From Crocinitomicaceae bacterium (GTDB lineage: Bacteria; Bacteroidota; Bacteroidia; Flavobacteriales_D; Crocinitomicaceae): a DNA stretch of 64,000 nucleotides. Position 1 is the first letter of the stretch, and every line of letters begins with the position of its first letter. Shown here one piece after another: positions 26,782-36,400 of the stretch. A program made the translations under genes and the position numbers. Under the pieces are notes generated by a model. It searched no databases and was not told where the DNA came from. It saw only the letters and a program-made list of their open reading frames with translations. The stretch is taken from the NCBI GenBank assembly GCA_022447665.1, contig JAKVAQ010000020.1:7707-71706 (forward strand). Reading direction: 5' to 3'.

Positions 26782-29049
26782 ATGGCATTTGATATTGATA
26801 TGATAAAGGAGGTGTACTCAAGGTACCCTTCAAGAATTGCGAAAGCAAGAGAGATCCTTAATAAACCTCTAACGCTTTCAGAGAAAATTTTATACACGCA
26901 CTTATGGGATGGTGATGCCACTGAGGCGTTTGAACGTGGTAAGGCGTATGTGGATTTTGATCCAGATAGAGTAGCCATGCAAGACGCTACTGCCCAAATG
27001 GCTCTGCTGCAATTTATGCAAGCAGGTAAGAAAAAAGTGGCCGTTCCATCAACTGTGCATTGTGATCACTTAATACAAGCAAAAATAGGAGCGGATAAAG
27101 ATTTGCAGAATGCTCTTAATACGAGTTCAGAGGTTTTTAATTTTCTAGAGTCTGTTTCAGATAAATATGGAATAGGATTTTGGAAGCCAGGTGCAGGGAT
27201 TATACATCAAGTAGTTTTGGAGAACTATGCTTTTCCAGGAGGAATGATGATTGGTACTGATTCGCATACGGTAAATGCCGGGGGGTTAGGAATGGTTGCC
27301 ATAGGAGTAGGGGGAGCTGACGCGGTAGATGTTATGGCTGGTATGCCTTGGGAACTTAAATTTCCTAAGCTAATCGGTGTTAAACTAACAGGTAAATTAA
27401 ATGGATGGACAGCGCCTAAAGACGTAATTCTGAAGGTTGCTGAAATTCTTACTGTAAAAGGTGGAACTGGTTGTATTGTTGAATATTTCGGCGATGGTGC
27501 TACCTCTATGTCTTGTACAGGTAAAGGAACCATTTGTAATATGGGTGCAGAGATAGGGGCAACTACTTCAACTTTTGGATACGATGATTCTATGCGCAGG
27601 TATTTAAACGCTACAGATAGAGTAGACATCGTTGAGGCAGCAGATCAAGTTGCAGAGCACCTGACTGGTGATCCTGAGGTATATGCTAATCCGGAAAAAT
27701 ATTTCGATCAAGTAATTGAAATTAACTTGGATACCCTAATCCCTCACTTAAATGGTCCATTTACTCCAGATTTAGCTACTAAAGTCGGTACAATGACTGA
27801 TAAAGCGATTGAAAATGGATGGCCTTTAGATGTTCAATGGGGGTTAATTGGTTCTTGTACGAACTCTTCTTATGAAGATCTCTCGAGAGCGGCTTCAATA
27901 GCGAAACAAGCACTCGAAAAAGGACTAGAAACTAAGGCGAAGTTCGGTATCAACCCAGGATCAGAACAAGTAAGGTTTACAGCTGAAAGAGATGGGTTAT
28001 TAAAGATTTTTCAAGATTTGGACGCAACTATTTTTACCAATGCTTGTGGTCCGTGTATAGGGCAATGGGCTAGATATCAAGACCCTAAGAATGCGCCAAA
28101 AAACAGTATTGTACACTCGTTTAATAGAAACTTTGCAAAGCGTGCTGATGGAAACCCGAATACTCATGCATTTGTTTGTTCGCCAGAAATTGTTGCAGCC
28201 ATTGCTATCTCAGGACGATTAGATTTTAATCCGATTAAAGATTCTTTAGTGAATAAAAATGGAGAAGAGGTTCGTTTTGATCCACCAACAGGAATTGAAC
28301 TTCCAACAAAAGGATTTGATGTTGAGGACAATGGTTATGAAGAGCCAGCTGAAGACGGAAGCAATATTGAAGTGAAAGTAAATCCAGATTCAGAAAGACT
28401 ACAGTTGTTAACACCTTTCCCTGCTTGGGACGGTAAGAATATTTCTGGGGCGAAACTTCTAATCAAAGCTTATGGGAAATGTACTACTGACCATATTTCT
28501 ATGGCGGGTCCATGGTTAAAGTATAGAGGTCATTTGGATAATATTTCGAATAACTGTTTGATTGGAGCTGTGAACGCATTTGGTAAACAAACCAACGAGG
28601 TAGTGAATCAATTAACGGGAGAGAAGTCAGAGGTTCCTGCTACTGCAAGAGCTTATCAGGCGGCCGGCGTTCCTAGTATCGTTGTTGGTGATCACAACTA
28701 TGGTGAAGGTTCTTCTCGAGAACACGCAGCAATGGAACCAAGGCATTTAGGTGTAATAGCAGTTATTGTTAAATCATTTGCCCGAATTCACGAAACTAAC
28801 CTTAAGAAACAAGGTATGCTTGGTTTAACATTTGCTAATGAGAATGACTATGATAAGATTCTTGAGGATGATACTTTCGATTTTGTTGATCTTGAAAGTT
28901 TTGCTGCAGGCAAACAGTTAACGCTATTAGTGAAACATGCTGATGATAGTTCTGATGAATTCAAATTGAACCATACCTATAACGAGGCCCAAATAGATTG
29001 GTTTAGAGCGGGATCAGCGTTGAACTTAATTCGTACTCAGAATAACTAA
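26782..29049 (+). CDS. Aconitate hydratase, mitochondrial-type
   Basis: 755 residues, the length and domain order of mitochondrial-type aconitase: three alpha/beta domains holding the cluster, then the swivelling C-terminal domain. Cluster cysteines are in [10 protein letters not shown] and [11 protein letters not shown]; substrate residues include [11 protein letters not shown] and, in the swivel domain, the [10 protein letters not shown] motif. Same reaction as AcnB but a different aconitase branch. It has its own leader after the acnB terminator, so the two can be regulated separately. Confidence 0.95.
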   Translation: MAFDIDMIKEVYSRYPSRIAKAREILNKPLTLSEKILYTHLWDGDATEAFERGKAYVDFDPDRVAMQDATAQMALLQFMQAGKKKVAVPSTVHCDHLIQAKIGADKDLQNALNTSSEVFNFLESVSDKYGIGFWKPGAGIIHQVVLENYAFPGGMMIGTDSHTVNAGGLGMVAIGVGGADAVDVMAGMPWELKFPKLIGVKLTGKLNGWTAPKDVILKVAEILTVKGGTGCIVEYFGDGATSMSCTGKGTICNMGAEIGATTSTFGYDDSMRRYLNATDRVDIVEAADQVAEHLTGDPEVYANPEKYFDQVIEINLDTLIPHLNGPFTPDLATKVGTMTDKAIENGWPLDVQWGLIGSCTNSSYEDLSRAASIAKQALEKGLETKAKFGINPGSEQVRFTAERDGLLKIFQDLDATIFTNACGPCIGQWARYQDPKNAPKNSIVHSFNRNFAKRADGNPNTHAFVCSPEIVAAIAISGRLDFNPIKDSLVNKNGEEVRFDPPTGIELPTKGFDVEDNGYEEPAEDGSNIEVKVNPDSERLQLLTPFPAWDGKNISGAKLLIKAYGKCTTDHISMAGPWLKYRGHLDNISNNCLIGAVNAFGKQTNEVVNQLTGEKSEVPATARAYQAAGVPSIVVGDHNYGEGSSREHAAMEPRHLGVIAVIVKSFARIHETNLKKQGMLGLTFANENDYDKILEDDTFDFVDLESFAAGKQLTLLVKHADDSSDEFKLNHTYNEAQIDWFRAGSALNLIRTQNN

Positions 29050-29068
29050 TCAAAAGATATTTATCTTT

Positions 29069-29098
29069 AATCCCGGTTCATGCAGGATCGGGATTTTT
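29069..29098 (+). terminator. Probable terminator after second aconitase
   Basis: 7-bp stem AATCCCG / CGGGATT with a 13-base loop followed by five T. Confidence 0.6.
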
Positions 29099-29106
29099 AA
29101 TATATC

Positions 29107-29937
29107 ATGGAATCATTTTATTTATTTGAAGCAGGCTCTTCAAAGACAACTTTAGCCGATTGTTCAACCGAAGGGGTTTTAAAGATTGATCTTCCAGGTG
29201 TAAATCCCAATCGCAGTGTTGAAGAGTTTAAAGCAGCTTTACAGAGGGTATTTCATCCTAAAAATGATAAGCCTGTGTTTTTTTATGGTAGTGGCTTAGC
29301 CTCGCATGAAAACAAAGCTATAATTATTTCATTGTTCGATCAATGGAATATAAAGAGCATAGAAGTATTCGATGATTTATTAGGTGCAGCAAGGGCGCTA
29401 TATTCTGATGAAGCTGGTATAATGGCAATATTAGGTACGGGAGGCATTAGTGCCTATTATAATGGTAGGTCAATTGTAGAAAGAAGAGGAGGGTATGGCT
29501 TTCTTATCGATGATTTAGGAGGAGGTTATGAACTGGGAAAGGTAATTATAGCAGCTTGGTTAAACAATGATTTAAATTCTGATTTAGCTCACAGAATTCA
29601 GGAGTATTTCGGTGTAAAAAAAGAGGAGTTTACTTCATGGTATTATCAAAGAAAGAACTTAAAGCTTGTTTCGGACCTTGTGCCGTTAATTGCGGATTAT
29701 AAAGAAACTAAGGAAACACGTGAGCTTTTGCTCACTTATTTCAAGAGATTCATGCATAAAAACATACTCCCCTTAGTTGAAAAGCATAACATGAAAAGCA
29801 TTAAGTTGTCTGGTTCTATAGGCAATGCTTTTGCTGATTTGATAACCAGTGTTTTAGAAGCTGAAGGGTTGGCGTGTGAGGAGATAATAAGTTTTCCAAA
29901 GGACCGATTAATAGCTTATCACAGGAGAAAACCCTAA
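29107..29937 (+). CDS. N-acetylglucosamine kinase-like (BadF/BadG family) protein
   Basis: 276 residues of the ASKHA kinase fold. A first phosphate-type loop is EAGSSKTTLADCS, a second is AILGTGGISAYYNG, and the DLGGGYELGK motif matches GlcNAc kinases of the BadF/BadG/BcrA/BcrD group. Probably phosphorylates an amino sugar in cell-wall recycling. It is shorter at the N terminus than typical members but has both phosphate loops. Stands alone after a terminator. Confidence 0.8.
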   Translation: MESFYLFEAGSSKTTLADCSTEGVLKIDLPGVNPNRSVEEFKAALQRVFHPKNDKPVFFYGSGLASHENKAIIISLFDQWNIKSIEVFDDLLGAARALYSDEAGIMAILGTGGISAYYNGRSIVERRGGYGFLIDDLGGGYELGKVIIAAWLNNDLNSDLAHRIQEYFGVKKEEFTSWYYQRKNLKLVSDLVPLIADYKETKETRELLLTYFKRFMHKNILPLVEKHNMKSIKLSGSIGNAFADLITSVLEAEGLACEEIISFPKDRLIAYHRRKP

Positions 29938-30055
29938 GAATCTTATCCGTCATGCTAAAGAAAAGATTAGTCTAAAAATATCAACGATTCGTAGAAATTA
30001 AAGAAGCCTATTGGATTTAAATTCGGATATTTAGAGTAACCAATCAAGGAAATTT

Positions 30056-30454
30056 ATGAATCCGTTAAGAATCCAAGCAACAGCTAAAACTCCAGAGGTT
30101 TTGTTGGATCCTTCGAACAATATCTTCGAGATTAAAGGTAAGTCTGTACCGGAAGATGCTGATGCGTTTTATAACCTTATTTTAAAATGGTTTGACGACT
30201 ATGTTGTACAACCAAACGAGTCTACATTATTAAGGGTAGATTTAGAGTATTTCAATATTTCATCTTCGAAAAGATTATTGTTTCTGTTGTATAAGTTGAA
30301 TGAGCTTCAAGCGAGAGGTGCTGATGTGAAAATTCAATGGTTCTACAGTGAAGCAGATGAGGACATGTTCGAAGTAGGTCAAGACTATGCATTTATGGTT
30401 AAAATTCCTTTCCAATTTGTTGAAAGAGAAGCTGAACTAGAACTTGCTAGTTAA
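30056..30454 (+). CDS. SiaC-family regulatory phosphoprotein (DUF1987)
   Basis: 132 residues matching the SiaC/DUF1987 family: MNPLRIQATAKTPEVLLDP at the N terminus and the central YFNISSSKRLLFLLYKL. In Pseudomonas, SiaC is phosphorylated by SiaB, dephosphorylated by the PP2C phosphatase SiaA, and activates a diguanylate cyclase. From memory, the phosphorylated residue there is a Thr in YFNTSS; here that position is Ile68, with Ser69-71 next to it. No SiaB or SiaD is adjacent; the PP2C protein at 4318 is the only candidate partner in the window. Confidence 0.85.
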   Translation: MNPLRIQATAKTPEVLLDPSNNIFEIKGKSVPEDADAFYNLILKWFDDYVVQPNESTLLRVDLEYFNISSSKRLLFLLYKLNELQARGADVKIQWFYSEADEDMFEVGQDYAFMVKIPFQFVEREAELELAS

Positions 30455-30475
30455 AGCTTAATACATAGATATTTG

Positions 30476-30500
30476 AAGGCGGCCATTGGTCGCCTTTTTT
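30476..30500 (+). terminator. Rho-independent terminator after siaC-like gene
   Basis: Stem AAGGCGGCC / GGTCGCCTT (one G-U pair), ATT loop, six-T tract. Confidence 0.9.
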
Positions 30501-30575
30501 GTTAAAAAAAATTAAGATATTTCTTTAATTCAAAACAAAGGCCGTTGTTTGAATACGGCTTTCAATATATTCTTG

Positions 30576-30583
30576 TAATTTTG
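30576..30583 (+). promoter_or_regulatory. -7 promoter box for OmpH-like gene
   Basis: TAATTTTG fits TAnnTTTG; a TTTG lies 24 bases further upstream (30548-30551), slightly farther than the usual gap of about 20. Confidence 0.4.
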
Positions 30584-30611
30584 GCGGCTGTTAAATGTTT
30601 AAATAAACAAA

Positions 30612-31277
30612 ATGCAAAACAACAATTCTTTGGCAAAAATCTCATTGGCAATCAACGCACTTCTAGTTATTGCGGTAATTATTCTATTTACGCGTGGAGG
30701 AGGAAGTAGTGATTCATCGCAAGTAAATGAAGGTGATTCAACAACACAACAAGTGGTAATGCCTAATGACGGTGAGTTAAGAATTGGTTATTTCAATACC
30801 GATTCTTTAAATAGCCAACTTTTTATGATAAAAGATTTAGAGCAAGAAATGGCTGATGCTCAAAAAAATGCTGAAGATAAAATGCAAAAGGAGCAAAGTA
30901 AAATTGACAGCTGGAATAAGAAATGGGAGGCAAGAATGCCTTTATTATCGGGAGAGCAAGAAGTTTACCAAAGAGAAATGCAAAAAATGCAACAGGATGC
31001 TATGATGGCCGAGCAATCAATTCAAATGGAACTTGCACAGTCCCAAGAAATGATCATGTTTAGTCACATTCAAAGAATTTCGAATTTCACAAAGATTTAT
31101 GCAGAAAAGAATGGATTTGATATGATTATGTCTTACCAAATTGGTCAAAATCCTATCTACATTCACCCAAGTATGGATGTTACTGCAGGTGTGGTTAAGT
31201 TAATGAACGATGATTACAATAGCATGTTCACCAGCGATCCTGGTATGGATGCTGAAGAACCTGTAGTAGAAGAGTAG
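30612..31277 (+). CDS. OmpH/Skp-family protein
   Basis: 221 residues: N-terminal hydrophobic segment (about 10-26) serving as signal or anchor, an acidic/Ser linker, then the Skp-like core with a long coiled coil (about 75-165) between short beta strands (RIGYFNTDSLN at the start, YAEKNGFDMIMSYQI after the coil). Skp/OmpH proteins chaperone outer-membrane proteins in the periplasm. The hydrophobic segment is not followed by a clear cleavage site, so it may stay membrane-anchored. Followed by the DUF4924 gene after 11 bases. Confidence 0.75.
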   Translation: MQNNNSLAKISLAINALLVIAVIILFTRGGGSSDSSQVNEGDSTTQQVVMPNDGELRIGYFNTDSLNSQLFMIKDLEQEMADAQKNAEDKMQKEQSKIDSWNKKWEARMPLLSGEQEVYQREMQKMQQDAMMAEQSIQMELAQSQEMIMFSHIQRISNFTKIYAEKNGFDMIMSYQIGQNPIYIHPSMDVTAGVVKLMNDDYNSMFTSDPGMDAEEPVVEE

Positions 31278-31288
31278 TAAACCTAGTA

Positions 31289-31840
31289 ATGTTAGTTGCT
31301 AAAAGAACAAAAGAAACGAACATAGCGGAACATGTAATTTATATGTTCCAAATTGAAGATTTGATCAGGGCCAATAATTTTGACCTTGAAACAATCACCC
31401 ATCAAATAATATTACCTCAAGTACAAGATGATGCGCTTATAGAAGAATATAAGCTTTGGTATACCGGATTCATCAAGGAAATGAAAAATAGAAAGCTTGA
31501 GGAAAAAGGGCACCTTCAGGAAGTTGAAGAAGTTTTAATGGAGCTCCTAATGCTACATAATACCTTGCTCAATATTGTACAGGATAAAGAATATGCCGAG
31601 GCATACGAATCGGCTTTGCCTGCAATAAAAGAACTTCAGTTCAAAAGTAATTCAAGTAACCTAAATGTTGTTGAAGTTGCTTTGAATGCTATGTACGGTA
31701 AATTACTTTTAAAGCTCAAAAAACAACCTATTTCTAAAAGTTCTGAAGAAGCTTTCTCTCAGATAGCCAAAATGTTAGCTAACTTAGCATTGAGTTATAA
31801 TAAAATGAGAAAGGGTGAACTAAATTTCACCAAAAACTAG
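31289..31840 (+). CDS. DUF4924 family protein
   Basis: 183 residues, helical and cytoplasmic, matching the DUF4924 pattern (MLVAKRTKETNIAEHVIYMF at the start, SNLNVVEVALNAMYGKLLLKL later). Function unknown in the family. In an apparent operon: OmpH-like gene 11 bases upstream, acyltransferase 22 bases downstream. Confidence 0.75.
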   Translation: MLVAKRTKETNIAEHVIYMFQIEDLIRANNFDLETITHQIILPQVQDDALIEEYKLWYTGFIKEMKNRKLEEKGHLQEVEEVLMELLMLHNTLLNIVQDKEYAEAYESALPAIKELQFKSNSSNLNVVEVALNAMYGKLLLKLKKQPISKSSEEAFSQIAKMLANLALSYNKMRKGELNFTKN

Positions 31841-31862
31841 ACTTGTTTACAACAGTAGAATT

Positions 31863-32807
31863 ATGAATCGCTTTTTCTATTACGTTCTAGCCATTCCTTT
31901 TTCACGTTTACCCATGGGCGTGCTCTACTTTTTTGGAAGTATATTTTATTTCTTCCTTTGTAATATAACGCCTTACCGCAAAAAAGTAATTGACGCCAAC
32001 TTAAAGTCTTCTTTTCCAGATAAGTCTGATCAGGAAATCAAAGCATTAAGAAAATCTTTCTACCGATATTTTTCAAATTTATTTGTAGAGTCATTAAAGC
32101 TGCTTACGATAAAAGAAAAAAATCTTCTAGAGAGGATTAAAGTCAATAATCCTGAAGTCCTTGAACATCTTTATCAGAAGAATAAAGGGGTAGTGCTCAT
32201 TTCTTCGCATTTAAATAATTGGGAATACTTAATATTAGCACAAGATTTATTATTTAACTACCAAGCTTTCGGAATTGGTATGCCGCTTACAAATAAGTTT
32301 TGGAACCAAAAGCTTAATGAGCGTCGTGAGCGTTTTGGTATGATTGTTACAAATGCCGGGAATTACAAGGAAAAACTAGCCATGAATCAACGAGGACCTT
32401 CGGCTACGCTAGTGCTTAACGATCAGAGTCCTGGAAAAGAAGAGAATTGTTATTGGACGAATTTTCTTAATCAAGAAACTGCATTTTTCTTTGGTGCAGA
32501 GGTGATGGCCAACCAACTTGATCATGCTGTTGTTTATGCTGAGCTGGAACGTGTCAAAAGAGGTTATTACCAACTAGAATTAACGGTCATAACAGACGAT
32601 CCTCATAAGGAAGAATATGGCTTTATTACTTCTAAGTATGTTGAATTACTAGAGAAGGGTATTCTAAAGCAACCAGAAGTATGGTTATGGTCTCATAAAC
32701 GTTGGAAAAAAACAGTTCCTACGAATCTTGATGCCCTTAAAGAGAATCACAAAGAAAGATTTAATAAACGTTTTAGAGCTGGATCAAGCCTTAGGGAAAC
32801 CGCTTAA
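31863..32807 (+). CDS. Lipid A biosynthesis-type acyltransferase
   Basis: 314 residues of the LpxL/HtrB lysophospholipid acyltransferase family: N-terminal membrane segment, then the catalytic SSHLNNWEY (H-x4-E) and the later NDQSPGKEENCYWTNFL substrate region. It transfers acyl chains onto lipid A or aminolipids at the inner membrane. The 3' end overlaps the convergent DinB gene by 24 bases. Confidence 0.85.
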   Translation: MNRFFYYVLAIPFSRLPMGVLYFFGSIFYFFLCNITPYRKKVIDANLKSSFPDKSDQEIKALRKSFYRYFSNLFVESLKLLTIKEKNLLERIKVNNPEVLEHLYQKNKGVVLISSHLNNWEYLILAQDLLFNYQAFGIGMPLTNKFWNQKLNERRERFGMIVTNAGNYKEKLAMNQRGPSATLVLNDQSPGKEENCYWTNFLNQETAFFFGAEVMANQLDHAVVYAELERVKRGYYQLELTVITDDPHKEEYGFITSKYVELLEKGILKQPEVWLWSHKRWKKTVPTNLDALKENHKERFNKRFRAGSSLRETA

Positions 32808-33371
32808 ATTCTTCACTTTTTTTGCTTGTTCAATGTGTCTCTCAATATGGTAACTCATATAAACAAGAGCATCACCAAGATTTAGCTTCACAACAGGTCT
32901 AAGCGACAAGGGACATTTGGTCTTTCTAAGATTTATCTGCGTCGCCTCTTCAATAACATCATCAAAAGCAAGTTGATGCTCTAGAAACTCAGCGACAGCA
33001 TTATCTGTCATTAGTGCTTCGTTCACCAGAGGATTGTACTCTTTCGGAGACTTGAGCTTACGCTTCACATTTTTTACCTTACCAAGTTTCACAGATCTAT
33101 ACACAGCTACTCCTAAAGGACTACTATTAAAATAATCTACTGGTTCACGAAATCGAGAGTTCGAAATCTTTCCTTTAAAAACAGGCAAATAATAGCGGAA
33201 ATAGGCGTTTAAATGCTCTAGGCATTGGCCAATACTCCATGATTTGTCATTGGGTTGCCACTCAAGTTGAGTCTTAGATAAATTTGAGAAATTATCGCGC
33301 ACATCTTGTGCTGAAAGAGCACTCATGCTTTTCAATTTTTCCTTTAAATCAGAAAGTGCGATTCTTTTCAT
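32784..33371 (-). CDS. DinB-family protein
   Basis: 195 residues of the DinB four-helix-bundle fold. Candidate metal ligands are the His in SIGQCLEHLNAYF and the HxxxH in YMSYHIERHIEQ. Members include mycothiol- and bacillithiol-dependent transferases, but most are unassigned. Convergent with, and overlapping, the acyltransferase. Confidence 0.75.
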   Translation of the reverse strand: MKRIALSDLKEKLKSMSALSAQDVRDNFSNLSKTQLEWQPNDKSWSIGQCLEHLNAYFRYYLPVFKGKISNSRFREPVDYFNSSPLGVAVYRSVKLGKVKNVKRKLKSPKEYNPLVNEALMTDNAVAEFLEHQLAFDDVIEEATQINLRKTKCPLSLRPVVKLNLGDALVYMSYHIERHIEQAKKVKNLSGFPKA

Positions 33372-33496
33372 TGAAATTAATTAGACTTCTATAATTACCA
33401 AGTAGCTTTATTTTTCTCGCCCAATATGTAACAAACCTACAAACAATATGGTAAATATAAACTAACTTTAACTAGAAAATAACAGGACAATTCTGA

Positions 33497-36400
33497 ATGG
33501 CAGGACCTAAAAAATTCGGGACCTTTGCGGGTGTTTTTACCCCATCAATTCTAACTATTCTGGGGGTAATTATGTACCTCAGAATGGGCTGGGTTGTAGG
33601 TAATTCTGGTGTAATCACGGTATTGATTATTATCGGGCTTGCACATGTTATTTCAGTTTCTACAGGTTTAAGTATTTCATCAATTGCTACAGATAAAAAA
33701 GTAGGTGCGGGTGGAGTTTATTATGTGCTTTCCAGAAGTTTAGGGTTACCCATAGGTGGTGCGCTTGGCTTGGCTTTATTCGCGGCTACAGCATTTAGTA
33801 TAGCCCTTTATATGGTAGGGTTTGCTGAAATTTTCAATGAATATATTTCCTTCGGAGATTTTGGAGTAAATGGTGAGTTTATTAATGACCCGAATAACAT
33901 CAGAATTACAGCAAGTTTAGGTTTACTTATTCTGACTGTAATTGCTTTCATAAGTACTTCAATTGCGCTAAAAACTCAGTTTTTTATACTTGCTGTAATT
34001 GTACTTTCCTTATTCTCCATATTTTTAGGTGATCCGGCTAATGTAACTGTATTTGAGGTTGCGGATGGAGTAGAAACACCACGCGCAGGCTTTGCCGCTA
34101 TCTTTGCCATCTTCTTCCCCGCAGTTACAGGTTTTACTGCTGGTGTGGCAATGTCAGGAGATCTAAAAGACCCTAAAAAAAGTATTCCAGTAGGTACGAT
34201 GGGTTCAATAGCTGTGGGGCTCATTATTTACACGGTTTTAGCGTTATTTCTTGCTTATTCTTTAGACCCGGAAACTTTAATTAATAATCCGAAGGCGATC
34301 GTAGAAATGGCGGCCATTGGACTTCTTGTTTATATAGGAGTTTGGGGTGCAACATTATCTTCTGCTTTAGGAGGCATACTTGGAGGACCAAGGATTCTTC
34401 AGGCCATGTCTATAGATAAGATTACACCGAAGATTTTTGCAAAGGGGGTAGGGAAAGACAATGAGCCAAGAAATGCACTCATTTTAACGGTAATAATAGC
34501 AGAGGTAGGTATTTTAATTGGAGATTTGAACGTTATTGCAGAAATAGTGTCCATGTTCTATTTGGCCGCGTATGGTTTTATAAATATCTCTTTCTTTCTT
34601 GAAAGTTGGGCCAGTGCAGATTTTAAACCAACGTTCAAAGTACGTAAATGGATAGGTTTACTTGGTTTTATCGCCACCTTCGCTATTATGTCTCAATTGA
34701 ACATGATGGCAATGATTGCTGCCTTTATAATTATCGGTGGTATATATTTCTACCTTTCAAGAAAGCAAATAAGCTTAGGAACTGGAGACATTTGGCAATC
34801 CGTATGGTCCACCATAGTTAAGAAAGGACTTAAGAGAATGGAGGAGGGGACAGACCATAAAAGAAACTGGAAACCAAATATGCTTCTATTCAGTGGTCTA
34901 ACGGAGTACAGATCCCAAATGATAGAGTTTTCCAAAGCGATTTCGGGGCAATATGGAATTGTTACAAATTTTGATTTAGACGAGAATCCCGAGGCTACTG
35001 TTTTATTTCCTAAAAACAAACAAAGCGTAGATGACGACGAGTTAGAGAAATATGGAATCTTTGGAAGAAAGTTAGAAGTTCAAAACGCATTTAAGGGAAT
35101 AGAAAGTATTGCTTGTACTTTCGGTTTTTCTGGAGTTGAGCCGAATACGGTATTAATGGCCTGGCCGGGTGAAACCAAAGATGTGAAGTGGTTCACCAGT
35201 ATGACCCAAAAATTGATGGATCTAGATTATAACATTTTATATCTGGATTACGATAAACGTTGGGGCTTTAGAAAAAAGCAATCTATTGATTTATGGTGGA
35301 GAGGAATGGGATCGGATGCGGAACTTATGCTAATGATTGCCAAATTTATTGCGAATTCACCAGAATGGTCCCAAGCTCAGATTAGAATACTCGTAGTCAA
35401 TGACACTAATGTCAATCATCAACTAATTGAAACGCGCATAAATAATCTTCTTGACCTATTCAGAGTAAGGGCCGCTATAAAGATTTTAAATAACGAGGTA
35501 GATAAAAAGCCGCTATATGAGTTGATGAAGACTTATTCGCAGGATGCCGATCTTGTTATAGCAGGTGTTCCAGAGATAGCTGAAAATGAAGCAGGAAGAT
35601 TCGTTTCTAATACGAACGAGCTTGTTGGTACTATTGGAACTACATTATTAGTACGCGCATCAAGCCAGTTTGATGAAGCCGATTTGAGTTTTGAAAAAAT
35701 CCAATTAGGGGAGACTGATACGGAAGATCTTCAAAAAGGAGTTATCCCGCTAGAGTTCGATATAGAAAATGAATTATCTCAACGTTTTCATAAGTTGGAT
35801 ACAGATTTAGAGACTGCGGCTAGTGAACTTCTAAACAATGGAGTAGATCCTCTTCAATCATTTCATCATGATTTATTGGCAAGGGTAACCAAACGAATAG
35901 ATGAAAGTCTTGATCAAGCATCCAAATTTGAATCAAAAGAAAAAGTACTCGAATTTCTTTCTGCAGAACTCTTTGAGTTAAATGAATTTTATACGAATAG
36001 AATCATTCATCAGCTAGAGGAGGTTTGTCAGCTCTTCGCAACAGCCATGGATTCTTATATTTTCTCAAAAGAGAATCTAATTCATAATGTAGAGCGGAAA
36101 ATAAAACTGCAAAGTACCATTGATCAGGATGGTAACCTGGTTCCTGTAAAACAAAAGGTACGCTATAAAAATGCTATGCACAGGGTATGGCTGAGCGAAG
36201 GAATCACAGAGGCCTATGATGAGTTTTTGAAATTAGGTTACAATAGTTTTCTCATTATCCATCAATCCAAGAATATACTCCACAGAACAATTTGGGATCT
36301 ATTGCATGAAAATTGGGATGATGATATTGCTCAAAAATTGAGTCAAGAAAAATCAATATTTGAGCAAGCCCTTGAAGAAATCGACAAGAATACACTTCAA

